A DNA stretch of 64,000 nucleotides, taken from positions 1-64,000 of the forward strand of contig JBAPYK010000024.1 of assembly GCA_049284695.1 (NCBI GenBank), in the 5' to 3' direction. The position numbers and the translations under genes were made by a program. This DNA comes from Rhodoplanes sp049284695. GTDB lineage: Bacteria > Pseudomonadota > Alphaproteobacteria > Rhizobiales > Xanthobacteraceae. Below the pieces are notes generated by a model, which saw nothing but the letters and a program-made list of their open reading frames with translations, was not told the origin of the DNA and made no database searches. Below are positions 18,622-28,000 of this stretch, piece after piece (the stretch's first letter is position 1; each line of letters starts with the position of its first letter).

Positions 18622-19635
18622 ATGCTCCAGACCATCGGCAGGCGATTGTTGACGGTGATCCCGACATTGATCGGGGTCATCGTCGTCACCTTCCTGCTCA
18701 CGCGCGTCTTGCCGGGAGACCCTGCCGTATACTTTGCCGGTCCCGCCGCGACGCCGCAATCAATCGAGGAAATCCGCAAGAAACTGGGCTTCGATCGCCC
18801 GCTGCCGGAGCAGTTCGTCTACTACGTCAGCGACCTTGCCAAGGGCAATCTCGGCAATTCGCTCTCGACCGGCCAGTTCGTAGTCGAGGAGATCGCGACG
18901 CGCCTGCCGGCTTCTGCCGAGTTGACCTTGTTCGGCCTCTTCGTGGCGATTGTGATCGCCGTGCCGCTTGGCATCCTTGCCGCGGTGAAACAAGGCTCGA
19001 TCATCGATCATGCCTGCCGGGTGATCGCGACCGTCGGCGTGTCGCTGCCGGTGTTCTTCACCGGGCTGCTGCTCGTCTATGTGTTCTATTTTTTGCTCGG
19101 CTGGGCGCCGGCGCCGATCGGCCGCCTGGACATTTTCTATTCCACGCCTGACCGTGTGACCGGGTTCTATCTGATCGACAGTCTGCTCGCCGGCGATGTG
19201 GAGACGTTCCGCGCCGCGCTTGCTCAGCTCATCCTGCCGGTCGTGACGCTGGCGATTTTCTCGATCGCGCCGATCGCGCGCATGACCCGCGCCGCCATGC
19301 TGTCGGCTTTGTCGTCGGAATTCGTGCGCACGGCGCGCGCAAGCGGGCTCTCGCCTTATCGCGTGGTCATTACTTATGCATTCCGCAACGCCATGCTCCC
19401 GGTGATCACCACCTTTGGCATGGTGTTCTCTTTCCTGCTCGGCGCCAATGTCCTCGTGGAGAAGGTGTTCGCCTGGCCCGGCATCGGTTCCTACGCGGTC
19501 GAAGCGCTGATCGCGTCGGACTACGCGCCGGTGCAGGGCTTCGTGCTCACGATGGCTATCCTCTACGTCATGTTGAACCTGGCGATCGATCTGCTCTACG
19601 GCGTGATCGATCCACGCGTGAGGCTGGAAGGATGA
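18622..19635 (+). CDS. ABC transporter permease, DppB type
   Basis: A 337-residue inner-membrane protein with about six transmembrane segments. The first is residues 9–27. A long periplasmic loop follows (PGDPAVYFAG to LGNSLSTG, the DppB signature LGFDRPLPEQF), then the EAA-type loop at EFVRTARASGLSPYRVVITYA, which couples to the ATPase. The ATG follows GGAGAGAG. It overlaps the next gene by 4 bp. Confidence 0.93.
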   Translation: MLQTIGRRLLTVIPTLIGVIVVTFLLTRVLPGDPAVYFAGPAATPQSIEEIRKKLGFDRPLPEQFVYYVSDLAKGNLGNSLSTGQFVVEEIATRLPASAELTLFGLFVAIVIAVPLGILAAVKQGSIIDHACRVIATVGVSLPVFFTGLLLVYVFYFLLGWAPAPIGRLDIFYSTPDRVTGFYLIDSLLAGDVETFRAALAQLILPVVTLAIFSIAPIARMTRAAMLSALSSEFVRTARASGLSPYRVVITYAFRNAMLPVITTFGMVFSFLLGANVLVEKVFAWPGIGSYAVEALIASDYAPVQGFVLTMAILYVMLNLAIDLLYGVIDPRVRLEG

Positions 19636-20585
19636 ACCAGGCCGTATCGCCGGAAAAGGTCGCGCCTGCGGCGGAAGTTGCGGCTGCTGCTATAGCGGCC
19701 GCGACTGTGCAGGCGGAAACGAAAGCGGCGTCGCCGGCGCCGCAGCCTTCGATCTTTCACCATGCGCGCTACGTCATCAGCGAGAACCCAGTCACCGGGC
19801 TGGCCTTCGCGATTTTCCTGCTCATCGTCATCTGCGCGGTGTTTGGTCCGTGGATCGTGCCTTATGACCCGCTTGCGAGCAATGAAGCGACGCTGGCGCC
19901 GCCTTCGGCGATCCACTGGTTCGGCACCGATCAACTCGGCCGCGATATTCTGAGCCGCGTCATCGTCGCGACCAGGCTCGATCTGGCGATTGCCGTCGCC
20001 TCGGTCGCGCTGGTGTTTCTGCTCGGCGGCGTGTCCGGCGTGGCCGCCGGGTTCTTCGGCGGCTGGATCGATCGGCTGGTCGGCCGCCTCGCGGACACCA
20101 TCATGGCGTTCCCGCTGTTCGTGCTCGCGATGGGCATCGTCGCCGCGCTCGGCAATTCCGTAACCAATATCGTGCTGGCGACGGCGATCATCAACTTTCC
20201 GCTTTACGCCCGGGTCGCGCGCGCGGAGGCGAACACGCGCCGCAACGCCGGCTATGTGCTGGCGGCGCGGCTGTCGGGCAACACCGAGATGCGCATCCTG
20301 CTCGCGCAGATCCTACCGAACGTCATGCCGATCATGGTGGTGCAGATGTCGCTCACCATGGGCTACGCCATCCTTAATGCCGCGGGTCTGTCCTTCATCG
20401 GCCTCGGCGTTCGCCCGCCGACGGCGGAGTGGGGGATCATGGTGGCGGAGGGAGCGGCCTTCATGGTATCCGGCGAATGGTGGATCGCCTTCTTTCCCGG
20501 CGCTGCGCTGGTGCTGGCCGTGTTCTGCTTCAACCTGCTCGGCGACGGGTTGCGCGACATCGTCGACCCGCAGCGGCGCACATGA
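19632..20585 (+). CDS. ABC transporter permease, DppC type
   Basis: A 317-residue partner permease. An unusual Ala-rich N-terminal extension (about 35 residues) precedes the OppC-type N-terminal segment, which is followed by HWFGTDQLGRDILSRVI, the DppC/OppC signature. Five to six membrane segments surround the coupling loop GYVLAARLSGNTEMRIL. It starts within the stop of the upstream permease (ATGA overlap), so the two are translationally coupled. Confidence 0.93.
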   Translation: MNQAVSPEKVAPAAEVAAAAIAAATVQAETKAASPAPQPSIFHHARYVISENPVTGLAFAIFLLIVICAVFGPWIVPYDPLASNEATLAPPSAIHWFGTDQLGRDILSRVIVATRLDLAIAVASVALVFLLGGVSGVAAGFFGGWIDRLVGRLADTIMAFPLFVLAMGIVAALGNSVTNIVLATAIINFPLYARVARAEANTRRNAGYVLAARLSGNTEMRILLAQILPNVMPIMVVQMSLTMGYAILNAAGLSFIGLGVRPPTAEWGIMVAEGAAFMVSGEWWIAFFPGAALVLAVFCFNLLGDGLRDIVDPQRRT

Positions 20586-20595
20586 GACCCACGGC

Positions 20596-22299
20596 ATGAC
20601 GGAACCGCTCCCGCTGCTTGACGTGCATGACCTCACGGTGGAGTTCGCCACTCGCCGCGGCATTGTGCGCGCGGTCGAGCAGGTGAACCTCACGGTCGCC
20701 AGGGGCGAGACGGTCGGCATTGTCGGTGAGTCCGGCTCCGGCAAATCGGTTACCTCCTACGCCGTCATGCGGATTCTCGACCGCGCCGGGCGGATCGCCG
20801 ATGGCGCCATCAGGTTTTCCGGCGTCGATGTCCGCCACGCCTCCGAGAGCGCGATGCGCGACCTGCGCGGGCGCGAGATGTCGATGATCTTTCAGAACCC
20901 GCGCGCCGCGCTCAATCCGATCCGCAAGGTCGGCCATCAAATAGAGGACGTGCTGCTGCAACATGTGCAGGCGGCGCCCAGCGATGCGCGCGAAAAGGCG
21001 ATCGCCATGCTCGATCAGGTGCGCATCGCGCGCCCCGAGGAGCGTTATCACGCCTATCCGTTCGAACTGTCCGGCGGTATGTGCCAGCGCGTGGTGATCG
21101 CGCTCGCGCTGGCCTGCCGGCCGCAGCTCCTGATCGCCGACGAGCCCACCACCGGCCTCGACGTTACGACCCAGAAGGCGGTCATGGAGCTCGTCGTCGA
21201 GCTGACGCGCGAGCGCGGCATGTCGACAATCTTGATAACCCATGATCTTGGGCTCGCCGCCGCCTATTGCGATCGCGTCGTGGTGATGCAGAAAGGCCGA
21301 GTCTTGGAGACGGCGCCGTCGACGGAGATATTCAAGGCGCCGGAGCATCCCTATACCCGCAAGCTCATGCGCGCGACTCCACGGATCGGCGTTACCTTGC
21401 GCGATCTCTTGCCGCCGGACGCCGTTCTACCCGACAGCAAGCCAGCCGCCGCTGCGGCGCGCGAAGCCAATGAGCCGCTGCTCGTCGTGGATGACCTCAT
21501 CAAGGACTATCCGCGCAATGCGATGAGCCGCACCCTCGCCAGCCTGTTCCGCCGCCGCGACATAGCTGAGGATGCGGCGTTCCGCGCGGTCGATGGCATC
21601 AGCTTCGACGTCAAGCGCGGCGAGAGCGTGGGGCTGGTCGGCGAGTCGGGCTGCGGCAAGTCGACGACCTCGACGATGGTGATGCGTCTACTCGATAAGA
21701 CCGGCGGGACGATCACGTTCGACGGACAGGACATCGGCGTGGTGCCGGCCAAGGATTTCGCGCGTTCGCCGCTGCGCGGCCGCATCCAGATGGTGTTTCA
21801 GGACCCGACCGACAGTCTCAATCCGCGCTTCACCGCCGCGCGCGCGATCGCCGACCCGATCTTGCGGCTCGGCACGGCGCGCGGCGCCCGGGCGGTGCGA
21901 GCGCGCTGCGAAGAGCTGGCGCATCAAGTTGGGCTGCCCGTTGAGCTGCTCGATCGTTTTCCTCACCAGCTTTCCGGCGGACAGAAGGCGCGCGTCGGAA
22001 TCGCTCGCGCGATCGCGCTCGGTCCCGAGCTGCTGATCCTCGATGAACCGACCGCAGCGCTCGACGTATCGGTGCAGGCGATCGTGCTCAACCTGTTGCA
22101 GGACCTCAAGACCGCGCTCGGCATGAGCTACCTGTTCGTATCGCACGACCTCAACGTGGTGCGCCTGCTGTGCGACCGCGTCATCGTCATGCGCGCGGGC
22201 AAAATCGTCGAGCAGGGGTCGACGACGCAAGTGCTCAATGCGCCGCAAAGCGATTATACGCGCGAACTTCTGACCGCTATCCCGCATCCGCCGCTCTAA
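20596..22299 (+). CDS. Fused dual ABC transporter ATPase, DppD–DppF type
   Basis: A 567-residue protein that joins two ATPase domains normally made as separate subunits. Domain 1 has Walker A GESGSGKS (44–51), signature LSGGM and Walker B LLIADEP. Domain 2 has Walker A GESGCGKS (349–356), signature LSGGQ and LLILDEP. The joint, about 265–285, is Ala/Pro-rich. The oligopeptide-transporter C-terminal motif (HPYTRKLM) follows domain 1. The ATG at 20596 lies 10 bp after the permease stop; earlier in-frame codons overlap that gene and are not used. Confidence 0.94.
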   Translation: MTEPLPLLDVHDLTVEFATRRGIVRAVEQVNLTVARGETVGIVGESGSGKSVTSYAVMRILDRAGRIADGAIRFSGVDVRHASESAMRDLRGREMSMIFQNPRAALNPIRKVGHQIEDVLLQHVQAAPSDAREKAIAMLDQVRIARPEERYHAYPFELSGGMCQRVVIALALACRPQLLIADEPTTGLDVTTQKAVMELVVELTRERGMSTILITHDLGLAAAYCDRVVVMQKGRVLETAPSTEIFKAPEHPYTRKLMRATPRIGVTLRDLLPPDAVLPDSKPAAAAAREANEPLLVVDDLIKDYPRNAMSRTLASLFRRRDIAEDAAFRAVDGISFDVKRGESVGLVGESGCGKSTTSTMVMRLLDKTGGTITFDGQDIGVVPAKDFARSPLRGRIQMVFQDPTDSLNPRFTAARAIADPILRLGTARGARAVRARCEELAHQVGLPVELLDRFPHQLSGGQKARVGIARAIALGPELLILDEPTAALDVSVQAIVLNLLQDLKTALGMSYLFVSHDLNVVRLLCDRVIVMRAGKIVEQGSTTQVLNAPQSDYTRELLTAIPHPPL

Positions 22300-22316
22300 C
22301 CTTGACCATTCTCATG

Positions 22317-22499
22317 ATGACATCCGCCACGCTCGATGCTTATCTCGACGGCGCAGCCCATGCGCTTCGGCTGCCGATTGATCCGGCCTGGCGCCCGGCG
22401 GTCAAAGCCAATCTCGAGACGCTTCTCGCTCTTGCCGAACTCGTTGACGCTTTCCCGCTTCACGACGAGCTCGCGCCGGCGCCAGTGTTTCGGGCCTAG
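22317..22499 (+). CDS. atzG: AtzG/HpxX-like small subunit (DUF4089)
   Basis: A 60-residue protein with the DUF4089 pattern, LDAYLDGAAHALRLPIDPAW and later LLALAELVDAFPL. In the cyanuric acid pathway AtzG is the small partner that stabilises the amidase AtzE; the Klebsiella counterpart is HpxX. ATG codons at 22314 and 22317 are both possible. It lies 17 bp after the ATPase and 3 bp before atzE, as expected for stoichiometric subunits. Confidence 0.85.
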   Translation: MTSATLDAYLDGAAHALRLPIDPAWRPAVKANLETLLALAELVDAFPLHDELAPAPVFRA

Positions 22500-22502
22500 C
22501 GC

Positions 22503-23909
22503 ATGGAGGGCGATAATTCCAATGCCTCGGCGGGGGAGATCGCGGCAGCAGTCGCCCGCGGCGAGATCACAGCCCGCGCGGTGACGGAGGCAACGCTCGT
22601 CCGCATCGCGCGCCTCAATCCTGTGCTCAATGCCTTCACCGATGTGACCGCGGAGCGGGCGCGGACGTGCGCACAGGCGCTTGACGAAGCGCGCGCTGCC
22701 GGTCAGCCGGCGGGGCCGCTCGCAGGCGTCCCGTTCGCGGTGAAGAACTTATTTCACGTCGAAAGCCTGCCGACGCGCGCGGGATCAAAGATCAACCGTG
22801 AGCGTGCGCCGGCGCAGAAAGACTCGCCGCTCATTGAACGGCTGGAAGCCGCCGGCGCGGTGCTCGTCGGCGCCCTGAACATGGGCGAATATGCCTACGA
22901 CTTCACCGGCGAGAATGTCCACGACGGCGCCTCGCGCAATCCGCACGATCTGGCGCGGATGACCGGCGGATCGTCCGGCGGTTCCGGTAGCGCCGTGGCG
23001 GGCCGGCTGGTCCCGCTTGCGCTCGGTTCCGATACCAACGGATCGATCCGGGTGCCGTGTTCGCTCTGCGGAATTTTTGGGCTGAAGCCGACTTACGGAC
23101 GGCTTTCCGTTGCGCGGAGTTTTCCGTTTGTCGTGAGCCTCGATCATTTAGGCCCGTTCGCCCGAACCACCCGCGACTTGGCGATCGCTTACGACGCGAT
23201 GCAGGGGCCGGATGGCGACGATCCAATCTGCGCCTGTCGTCCGCCTGAGCTGACCTTGCCATCCCTTGACAATGGGATTGCCGGACTGCGCATCGCGCGG
23301 GCCGGGGGCTATTTCGACGAGGGACTTTTCCCCGAAGCGAAAGAAGCGCTCGCGCGCGTGGTCGAGGCGCTGTCCGTTCGCCGCACGATCGAGCTTCCGG
23401 AGGCACGGCGGGCGCGCGCCGCCGCCTATGTCATCACCGCGACGGAAGGCGCGAGCCTCCATCTTGATCGCCTTCGCGAGCGGGCGTGCGACTTCGATCC
23501 TGCGGTGCGCGACCGCCTGCTCGCCGGCGCCATGGTGCCGGCCGCGCTGGTGGTGAAGGCCCAGCAGTTCCGCCGCTGGTATCGCGACCGCGTGCTCGCG
23601 CTGTTCGACGAGATCGATGCCATCCTCGCCCCGGCCACGCCCTGCACTGCACCGATGATTGGGCAAAAGACCTTCATGCTTGACGGCGTCGAGCTGCCAG
23701 TACGGCCTAATCTTGGGATTTATACCCAGCCGATCTCGTTCATCGGACTGCCGGTGGTCGTCGTGCCTGTGCCGCTGTCGCCGCTGCCGATAGGCGTGCA
23801 GATCATAGCGCCGCCGTGGCGTGAAGATATCGCCTTGCGCATCGGCCAGGCGCTCGAACAGACCGGCGTCGCCGTTGCGCCGAAACCGGCGATCGACGGA
23901 GCAACATGA
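22503..23909 (+). CDS. atzE: AtzE-type amidohydrolase
   Basis: A 468-residue amidase-signature enzyme. The Ser–cis-Ser–Lys triad is present: Lys81 (FAVKN), Ser157 (GGSSGGSGS) and nucleophile Ser181 (GSDTNGSIRVP). The spacing of 24 between the two serines is that of the family. AtzE hydrolyses 1-carboxybiuret in cyanuric acid breakdown; the related HpxY acts in oxalurate use. Which of the two applies here is not settled by sequence. It is tightly coupled to atzG and overlaps the following gene by 4 bp. Confidence 0.88.
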   Translation: MEGDNSNASAGEIAAAVARGEITARAVTEATLVRIARLNPVLNAFTDVTAERARTCAQALDEARAAGQPAGPLAGVPFAVKNLFHVESLPTRAGSKINRERAPAQKDSPLIERLEAAGAVLVGALNMGEYAYDFTGENVHDGASRNPHDLARMTGGSSGGSGSAVAGRLVPLALGSDTNGSIRVPCSLCGIFGLKPTYGRLSVARSFPFVVSLDHLGPFARTTRDLAIAYDAMQGPDGDDPICACRPPELTLPSLDNGIAGLRIARAGGYFDEGLFPEAKEALARVVEALSVRRTIELPEARRARAAAYVITATEGASLHLDRLRERACDFDPAVRDRLLAGAMVPAALVVKAQQFRRWYRDRVLALFDEIDAILAPATPCTAPMIGQKTFMLDGVELPVRPNLGIYTQPISFIGLPVVVVPVPLSPLPIGVQIIAPPWREDIALRIGQALEQTGVAVAPKPAIDGAT

Positions 23910-24298
23910 TAGAGGTCGACCTGCCTGAGGTGGTTTCCGAAGTGAGAGCGGCTTTTGAACGCTATGAGCGCGCCTTGGTTGCGAATGATGTACAAACGCT
24001 TGATGCTCTGTTCCGTGACGACCCGCGCACTATCCGGTATGGCGCCGGGGAGAATCTCTACGGCTATGCCGCGATCGCAGCGTTCCGGCAGGCGCGCTCG
24101 CCGGCCGGACTGGGGCGCGCGCTTGCCAAGACCGTCATCACCGCCTATGGCCGCGACGTCGCCGTCGCTTCGACGCTGTTCCATCGCGATAGCGCGCCGG
24201 GCAAGGTCGGGCGCCAGATGCAAACCTGGGTGCGTTTTGGCGATGACTGGCGCGTTGTCGCCGCCCATGTGAGCGTGATCGAGGGGCAAGACTTATGA
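23906..24298 (+). CDS. AtzH/HpxZ-family protein
   Basis: A 130-residue protein of the NTF2-like fold (DUF3225), with FERYERALVANDVQTLDALF, then IRYGAGENLYGYAAI and WVRFGDDWRVVAAHVS. Its homologues are HpxZ of oxalurate use and AtzH, to which I recall 1,3-dicarboxyurea amidohydrolase activity being assigned. The gene is translationally coupled to both neighbours (ATGA overlaps), so it belongs to the pathway. Confidence 0.85.
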   Translation: MIEVDLPEVVSEVRAAFERYERALVANDVQTLDALFRDDPRTIRYGAGENLYGYAAIAAFRQARSPAGLGRALAKTVITAYGRDVAVASTLFHRDSAPGKVGRQMQTWVRFGDDWRVVAAHVSVIEGQDL

Positions 24299-24975
24299 GC
24301 ACGCTCGTGCTCGATCGGGCTGAAAACGCCGCGGGCCGCCGCACCTTGGCCGAGAACCTGCGCCACCAGCTCGCCGACGAGATCATGACCGGGGTGCTCG
24401 CACCCGGCGTATCGCTCGACGAGACCGAGCTCGCACGGCGGTTCGGCGTGTCGCGCACCCCGGTGCGCGAAGCGATCCGGCTGCTTGACTCGAGCGGGCT
24501 GGTCGAGGCGCGTCCGCACCGTGCGGCGGTGGTCGCACAGCCGAGCCCCGCGCGGCTCGTCGGCATGTTCGAGGCGATGGCGGAGCTCGAAGGGCTGTGC
24601 GCGACGTTTGCCGCCGAGCGTATGACCCGCACCGAACGCCAGGCGCTGGAGTCTATCCACGAAAAACTGCGCACGCTAATCCATAGCGGCGATCCGCAGC
24701 GCTATCATGAGATGAACGAGGCGTTCCACGCTGCGATCTACAACGGCGCCCACAACGAGTACCTCGCCGAGCTGACGCTCACGACACGCTTGCGCGTCGC
24801 GCCTTTTCGTCGGGCTCAGTTCCGCAATCTCGGCCGACTCGCGAAATCGCATGCCGAGCACGATCAGGTCTTGACCGCGATCTTGCGTGGCGAGTGTTTG
24901 CGGGCAGGGGAGGCGATGCGCACCCACATCACGACGGTGCGCAAGGAATATGAAACGTATATGCGTTCGCTTTGA
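24295..24975 (+). CDS. GntR-family regulator, FCD subfamily
   Basis: A 226-residue repressor-type regulator. The winged helix is at about 17–80 (LRHQLADEIMTGVLAPG, then RFGVSRTPVREAIRLL). The all-helical FCD ligand domain follows, with the metal-site region HEMNEAFHAAIY and later AEHDQVLTAI and MRTHITTV. Its His residues are kept, so metal-assisted ligand binding is likely. It is the last gene of the operon and overlaps its neighbour, which fits an autoregulated pathway regulator. Confidence 0.9.
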   Translation: MSTLVLDRAENAAGRRTLAENLRHQLADEIMTGVLAPGVSLDETELARRFGVSRTPVREAIRLLDSSGLVEARPHRAAVVAQPSPARLVGMFEAMAELEGLCATFAAERMTRTERQALESIHEKLRTLIHSGDPQRYHEMNEAFHAAIYNGAHNEYLAELTLTTRLRVAPFRRAQFRNLGRLAKSHAEHDQVLTAILRGECLRAGEAMRTHITTVRKEYETYMRSL

Positions 24976-24998
24976 GCGCGCGCTATTTGGAAGAGGTT

Positions 24999-26813
24999 TC
25001 AGACTGGTTGCGCCGCTTTGAGATAAGCGCGCCAGCCGCCGAAGTCGGAAATGTCACGTGCGTTTCTTGTCGCCTCTGCCTCAACGAGGAATCCCTTTAC
25101 CGTTCGTCCATCGACGAGTGTGAGCGAACCGATCGACAACGGCGACGGCACGGTGGCGACGAAGCGACCGAATGCATCCGGCGTCATCGCCCAGAGCTCC
25201 ACTTCGATTGCGGCGCCATGTCCTTTCTCCACCCGGAGCAGGCCGGGTCGCGGAGGGCTAGCCCCGGGCAGGGCGTAGAGCCGGTAGTCGGCGCAGGTCG
25301 TCGTCGCTTGGCAAAACTCTGCGCCAAGATCGCGCAGCGCGCCATTAAGCGGCAGCCCGGAGAGATGCGCGCCCAGGACCGCGATGATCACGGCGTCGCC
25401 GAACGCGTGAGGAGGCGACGGCGGTAGCGCGGGCTGCGGCCTGCCAAGGGCGCCGAGCGGCAGGCCGGTGTCAGCATGGAGCGCGCGGCCGAGCGAGGCG
25501 AGAAGCGCATCCTTGCCCGCCGGCGCCAGCAGCGTGACGCCGAACGGCCGCGCGCTGCCACGTGATGCGTCCTTATGCAAGGCAGTAGGCACGGCAAGTC
25601 CGCACAGGTCGAGCAGATTAACGAAATTGGTGTAGGTTCCGAGTCGACTGTTAAGCCGGATCGGGTCCGCAAGCACTTGCTCGACTGTATAGGTGGTCGG
25701 CGCGGTCGGCAGCACGAGCACGTCTATCCCTTGCCAGACCCGATCGGCGGCGCGTCGCAAATGCTCCAGGCGATAAAACCCGGTGAAGGCATCGACCGCC
25801 GATTGTTTCCGGCCGCCAAGAATGATCTCCCGGGTCACGGGATGCAGCGCCTCGGGGGCGTCTTCGATCAGCGCGCGGACAGCAGCGTATCGCTCGGCGA
25901 CCCACGGTCCTTCATAGAGCATGCGCGCCGTCTCGTAGAATGGCTCGACGTCGATGCCAGTGACCGCGAGGCCGAGTCGGACGAGACGTTCTAGCGCGGC
26001 GGCGTAGTCCGCGGCGGCGCTCGCGTCGCCGAAAAAGATGCGCTTCTCGGCTGGCGGTACGCCTATCCGCAAGACTGGCGGGATGGCGCCTGGCGCGCCA
26101 AGCGGGCGCGCACGCGCAAAGGGATCCTTGTTGTCCAGGCCGGCAATCGCCGCGAGCGCAGCCCAGGCGTCATCGACCGTCAGCGCGAACACCGAAACGC
26201 AGTCGAGGGTGCGACAGGCCGGCACGACCCCGAAAGTCGAAACGAGACCAAGGCTCGGTTTGAGGCCAACGATATTGTTGAACATCGCCGGAATGCGCCC
26301 GGAGCCCGCGGTATCGGTGCCGAGCGCAAGCGGCACAAGCCCAGCGGCGACCGCCGTAGCCGAACCTGAACTCGAACCGCCTGGGATGAGCTGCGGATTG
26401 AGCGGATTACGGGGCACGCCATAGGGCGAGCGCACGCCGACAAGCCCTGTAGCGAATTGGTCAAGATTGGTCTTGCCAATTACGATTGCGCCAGCCTCCC
26501 GCAGCCGGGCGACCACGGTCGCATCTGCCGCCGGCTGGTAGGCGAAGGCCGGGCACGCCGCCGTCGTCGGCAGGCCGGCAACATCGATATTGTCCTTCAC
26601 CGCGACTGGTACGCCGTAAAGCGGCAGCTCAGCGTGCTCGCGTGCCGTGAGCGCACGCGCTTCTGCGCGCACCTCGGCCTCTTCGCGCAGGCTGATGAAC
26701 AAAGCCGGATCGCCGAACGCGCGGATGCGCTCGAAGCTCTGCGCCACCGTGTCTTCCGGTGCTCGCCGTCCCGCTCGATGCAAGTGCGTTATTTCAGCAA
26801 CCGTCTCTGTCAC
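24999..26813 (-). CDS. atzF: Allophanate hydrolase
   Basis: A 604-residue amidase-signature enzyme, close to the 605 residues of Pseudomonas AtzF. The triad is Lys73 (VAVKDN), Ser147 (GGSSSGS) and Ser171 (GTDTAGSGRIP); the spacings of 24 and 98 match AtzF exactly. The C-terminal domain after about 450 (LRDLGAEFCQATTTCADYRLYAL) is the one specific to allophanate hydrolases and takes the substrate to ammonia and CO2. A GTG at 26813 is chosen for length and GGGAAG; a TTG at 26840 is the alternative. It converges on the GntR gene with 23 bp between the stops, so it has its own promoter. Confidence 0.92.
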   Translation of the reverse strand: MTETVAEITHLHRAGRRAPEDTVAQSFERIRAFGDPALFISLREEAEVRAEARALTAREHAELPLYGVPVAVKDNIDVAGLPTTAACPAFAYQPAADATVVARLREAGAIVIGKTNLDQFATGLVGVRSPYGVPRNPLNPQLIPGGSSSGSATAVAAGLVPLALGTDTAGSGRIPAMFNNIVGLKPSLGLVSTFGVVPACRTLDCVSVFALTVDDAWAALAAIAGLDNKDPFARARPLGAPGAIPPVLRIGVPPAEKRIFFGDASAAADYAAALERLVRLGLAVTGIDVEPFYETARMLYEGPWVAERYAAVRALIEDAPEALHPVTREIILGGRKQSAVDAFTGFYRLEHLRRAADRVWQGIDVLVLPTAPTTYTVEQVLADPIRLNSRLGTYTNFVNLLDLCGLAVPTALHKDASRGSARPFGVTLLAPAGKDALLASLGRALHADTGLPLGALGRPQPALPPSPPHAFGDAVIIAVLGAHLSGLPLNGALRDLGAEFCQATTTCADYRLYALPGASPPRPGLLRVEKGHGAAIEVELWAMTPDAFGRFVATVPSPLSIGSLTLVDGRTVKGFLVEAEATRNARDISDFGGWRAYLKAAQPV

Positions 26814-27291
26814 GCGCTTCCCGCCTAACGATCGATACAAACATGAGGAAAGGGCTACACGGATGCTCGACCGGGTTCAATGCGGATGCGGGAGGCAATG
26901 ATGAAATACGGGTGCTGAGTGCGGGCGCATTGCGCTGCCTTCGCTTCTTGCTCGGCCTACGAGGAATTGCAGGCGATCGATTTGGGTAGGAATTGGTATT
27001 GCGGCGATAGTCAATTTGCCGCCGCTGCGGCGGTCTTGATGTTGTGATCTTCGGCGCGCGGCATCTGCGGCGAGTTCTGGCCGCGTATTCCCGCTATTAT
27101 AATAAAACACGAATGCGCCTCTCGCTGGATTAGGAGGCGCCGTTCGATCGATCAATCCAGCGGCGGGGAGTGATCGTTACTGTACCGATCCTATCAGGAT
27201 TGCATCATCGCTACCCGCGGATATGATTTTCGGGAACAACAAGTGTCATAATGGGTGATCGATATCCCCGACGGGAAAGGGCGTAGTCGTC
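26814..27291. other. Divergent intergenic region atzF / membrane protein
   Basis: About 480 bp, with an AT-rich patch at 27075–27115 (ATTATAATAAAACACG). It should hold the atzF promoter near its left side and that of the small membrane protein on the right. No gene or repeat is supported. Confidence 0.35.
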
Positions 27292-27681
27292 ATGACAACC
27301 TCGAAGATGATCGCCGGCCTAATGGGCCCGACGCTCGCCGCAATCGCTCTCGCCATGCTGTTCAAATTTGATTCGATCCCGGAGTTGGCGGAACAGGTTT
27401 CGCGCGATCCTGCCCTCATCTTCCTGTCCGGCGTCCTCTTGTTCGTTGCCGGACTTGCCATTGTGCGCGCTCACAATATCTGGACGTTTGGTTGGCCGGT
27501 GCTGGTGACGATCCTTGGCTGGCTTGCGATTATCGGGGGCCTCGTGCGAATGCTCTTCCCATCGCGCCTTGCTGAGATCGCGACCGACCTTGGCGATCGC
27601 CCTGGCTTGATCATTGGACTATCTGCCGCCATTTTGCTTATCGGCGCCTTCCTCTCGTTCAAGGGGTATAGTCGCCGGTGA
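27292..27681 (+). CDS. Small integral membrane protein
   Basis: A 129-residue protein with four hydrophobic segments (about 7–24, 42–59, 67–87 and 104–122). It contains no recognised motif beyond short charged loops such as EQVSRDP and PSRLAEIATDLGD. Location in the inner membrane is clear; a function is not. It is a single gene. Confidence 0.75.
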   Translation: MTTSKMIAGLMGPTLAAIALAMLFKFDSIPELAEQVSRDPALIFLSGVLLFVAGLAIVRAHNIWTFGWPVLVTILGWLAIIGGLVRMLFPSRLAEIATDLGDRPGLIIGLSAAILLIGAFLSFKGYSRR

Positions 27682-28000
27682 GTGGCATTCGTTTCTCGAG
27701 CGCCGCCAATAGCTGCGATCACATATCATGTGCGGCGCGAAAGCCGTTGGGCCGCGCTACTCTCGGATGGCGGGGAACTGCGGTTTCTCAACGGTTGGGC
27801 GATCGGCGGACGCTTCGACGGCGAGTTCGCCAACCGCGCGCAGACCTATGCCAATCGCTGAGCAGGTCGAAGTCTGAAATAGAAGGGCAGAACCGACATG
27901 CTCTGCTCCTCAAACGCTGCGGGCAAATCGGGTAGGCGATCTGCGTCACGTATGGGCCTGGTTGAACGGCAGGCACCGTCGGCGACCAGGCCGCTTCCCT
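27682..28000. other. Intergenic region, no gene seen
   Basis: About 320 bp between the membrane protein and the end of the minus-strand NarL-type gene. Only short unsupported frames are present. Confidence 0.3.
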
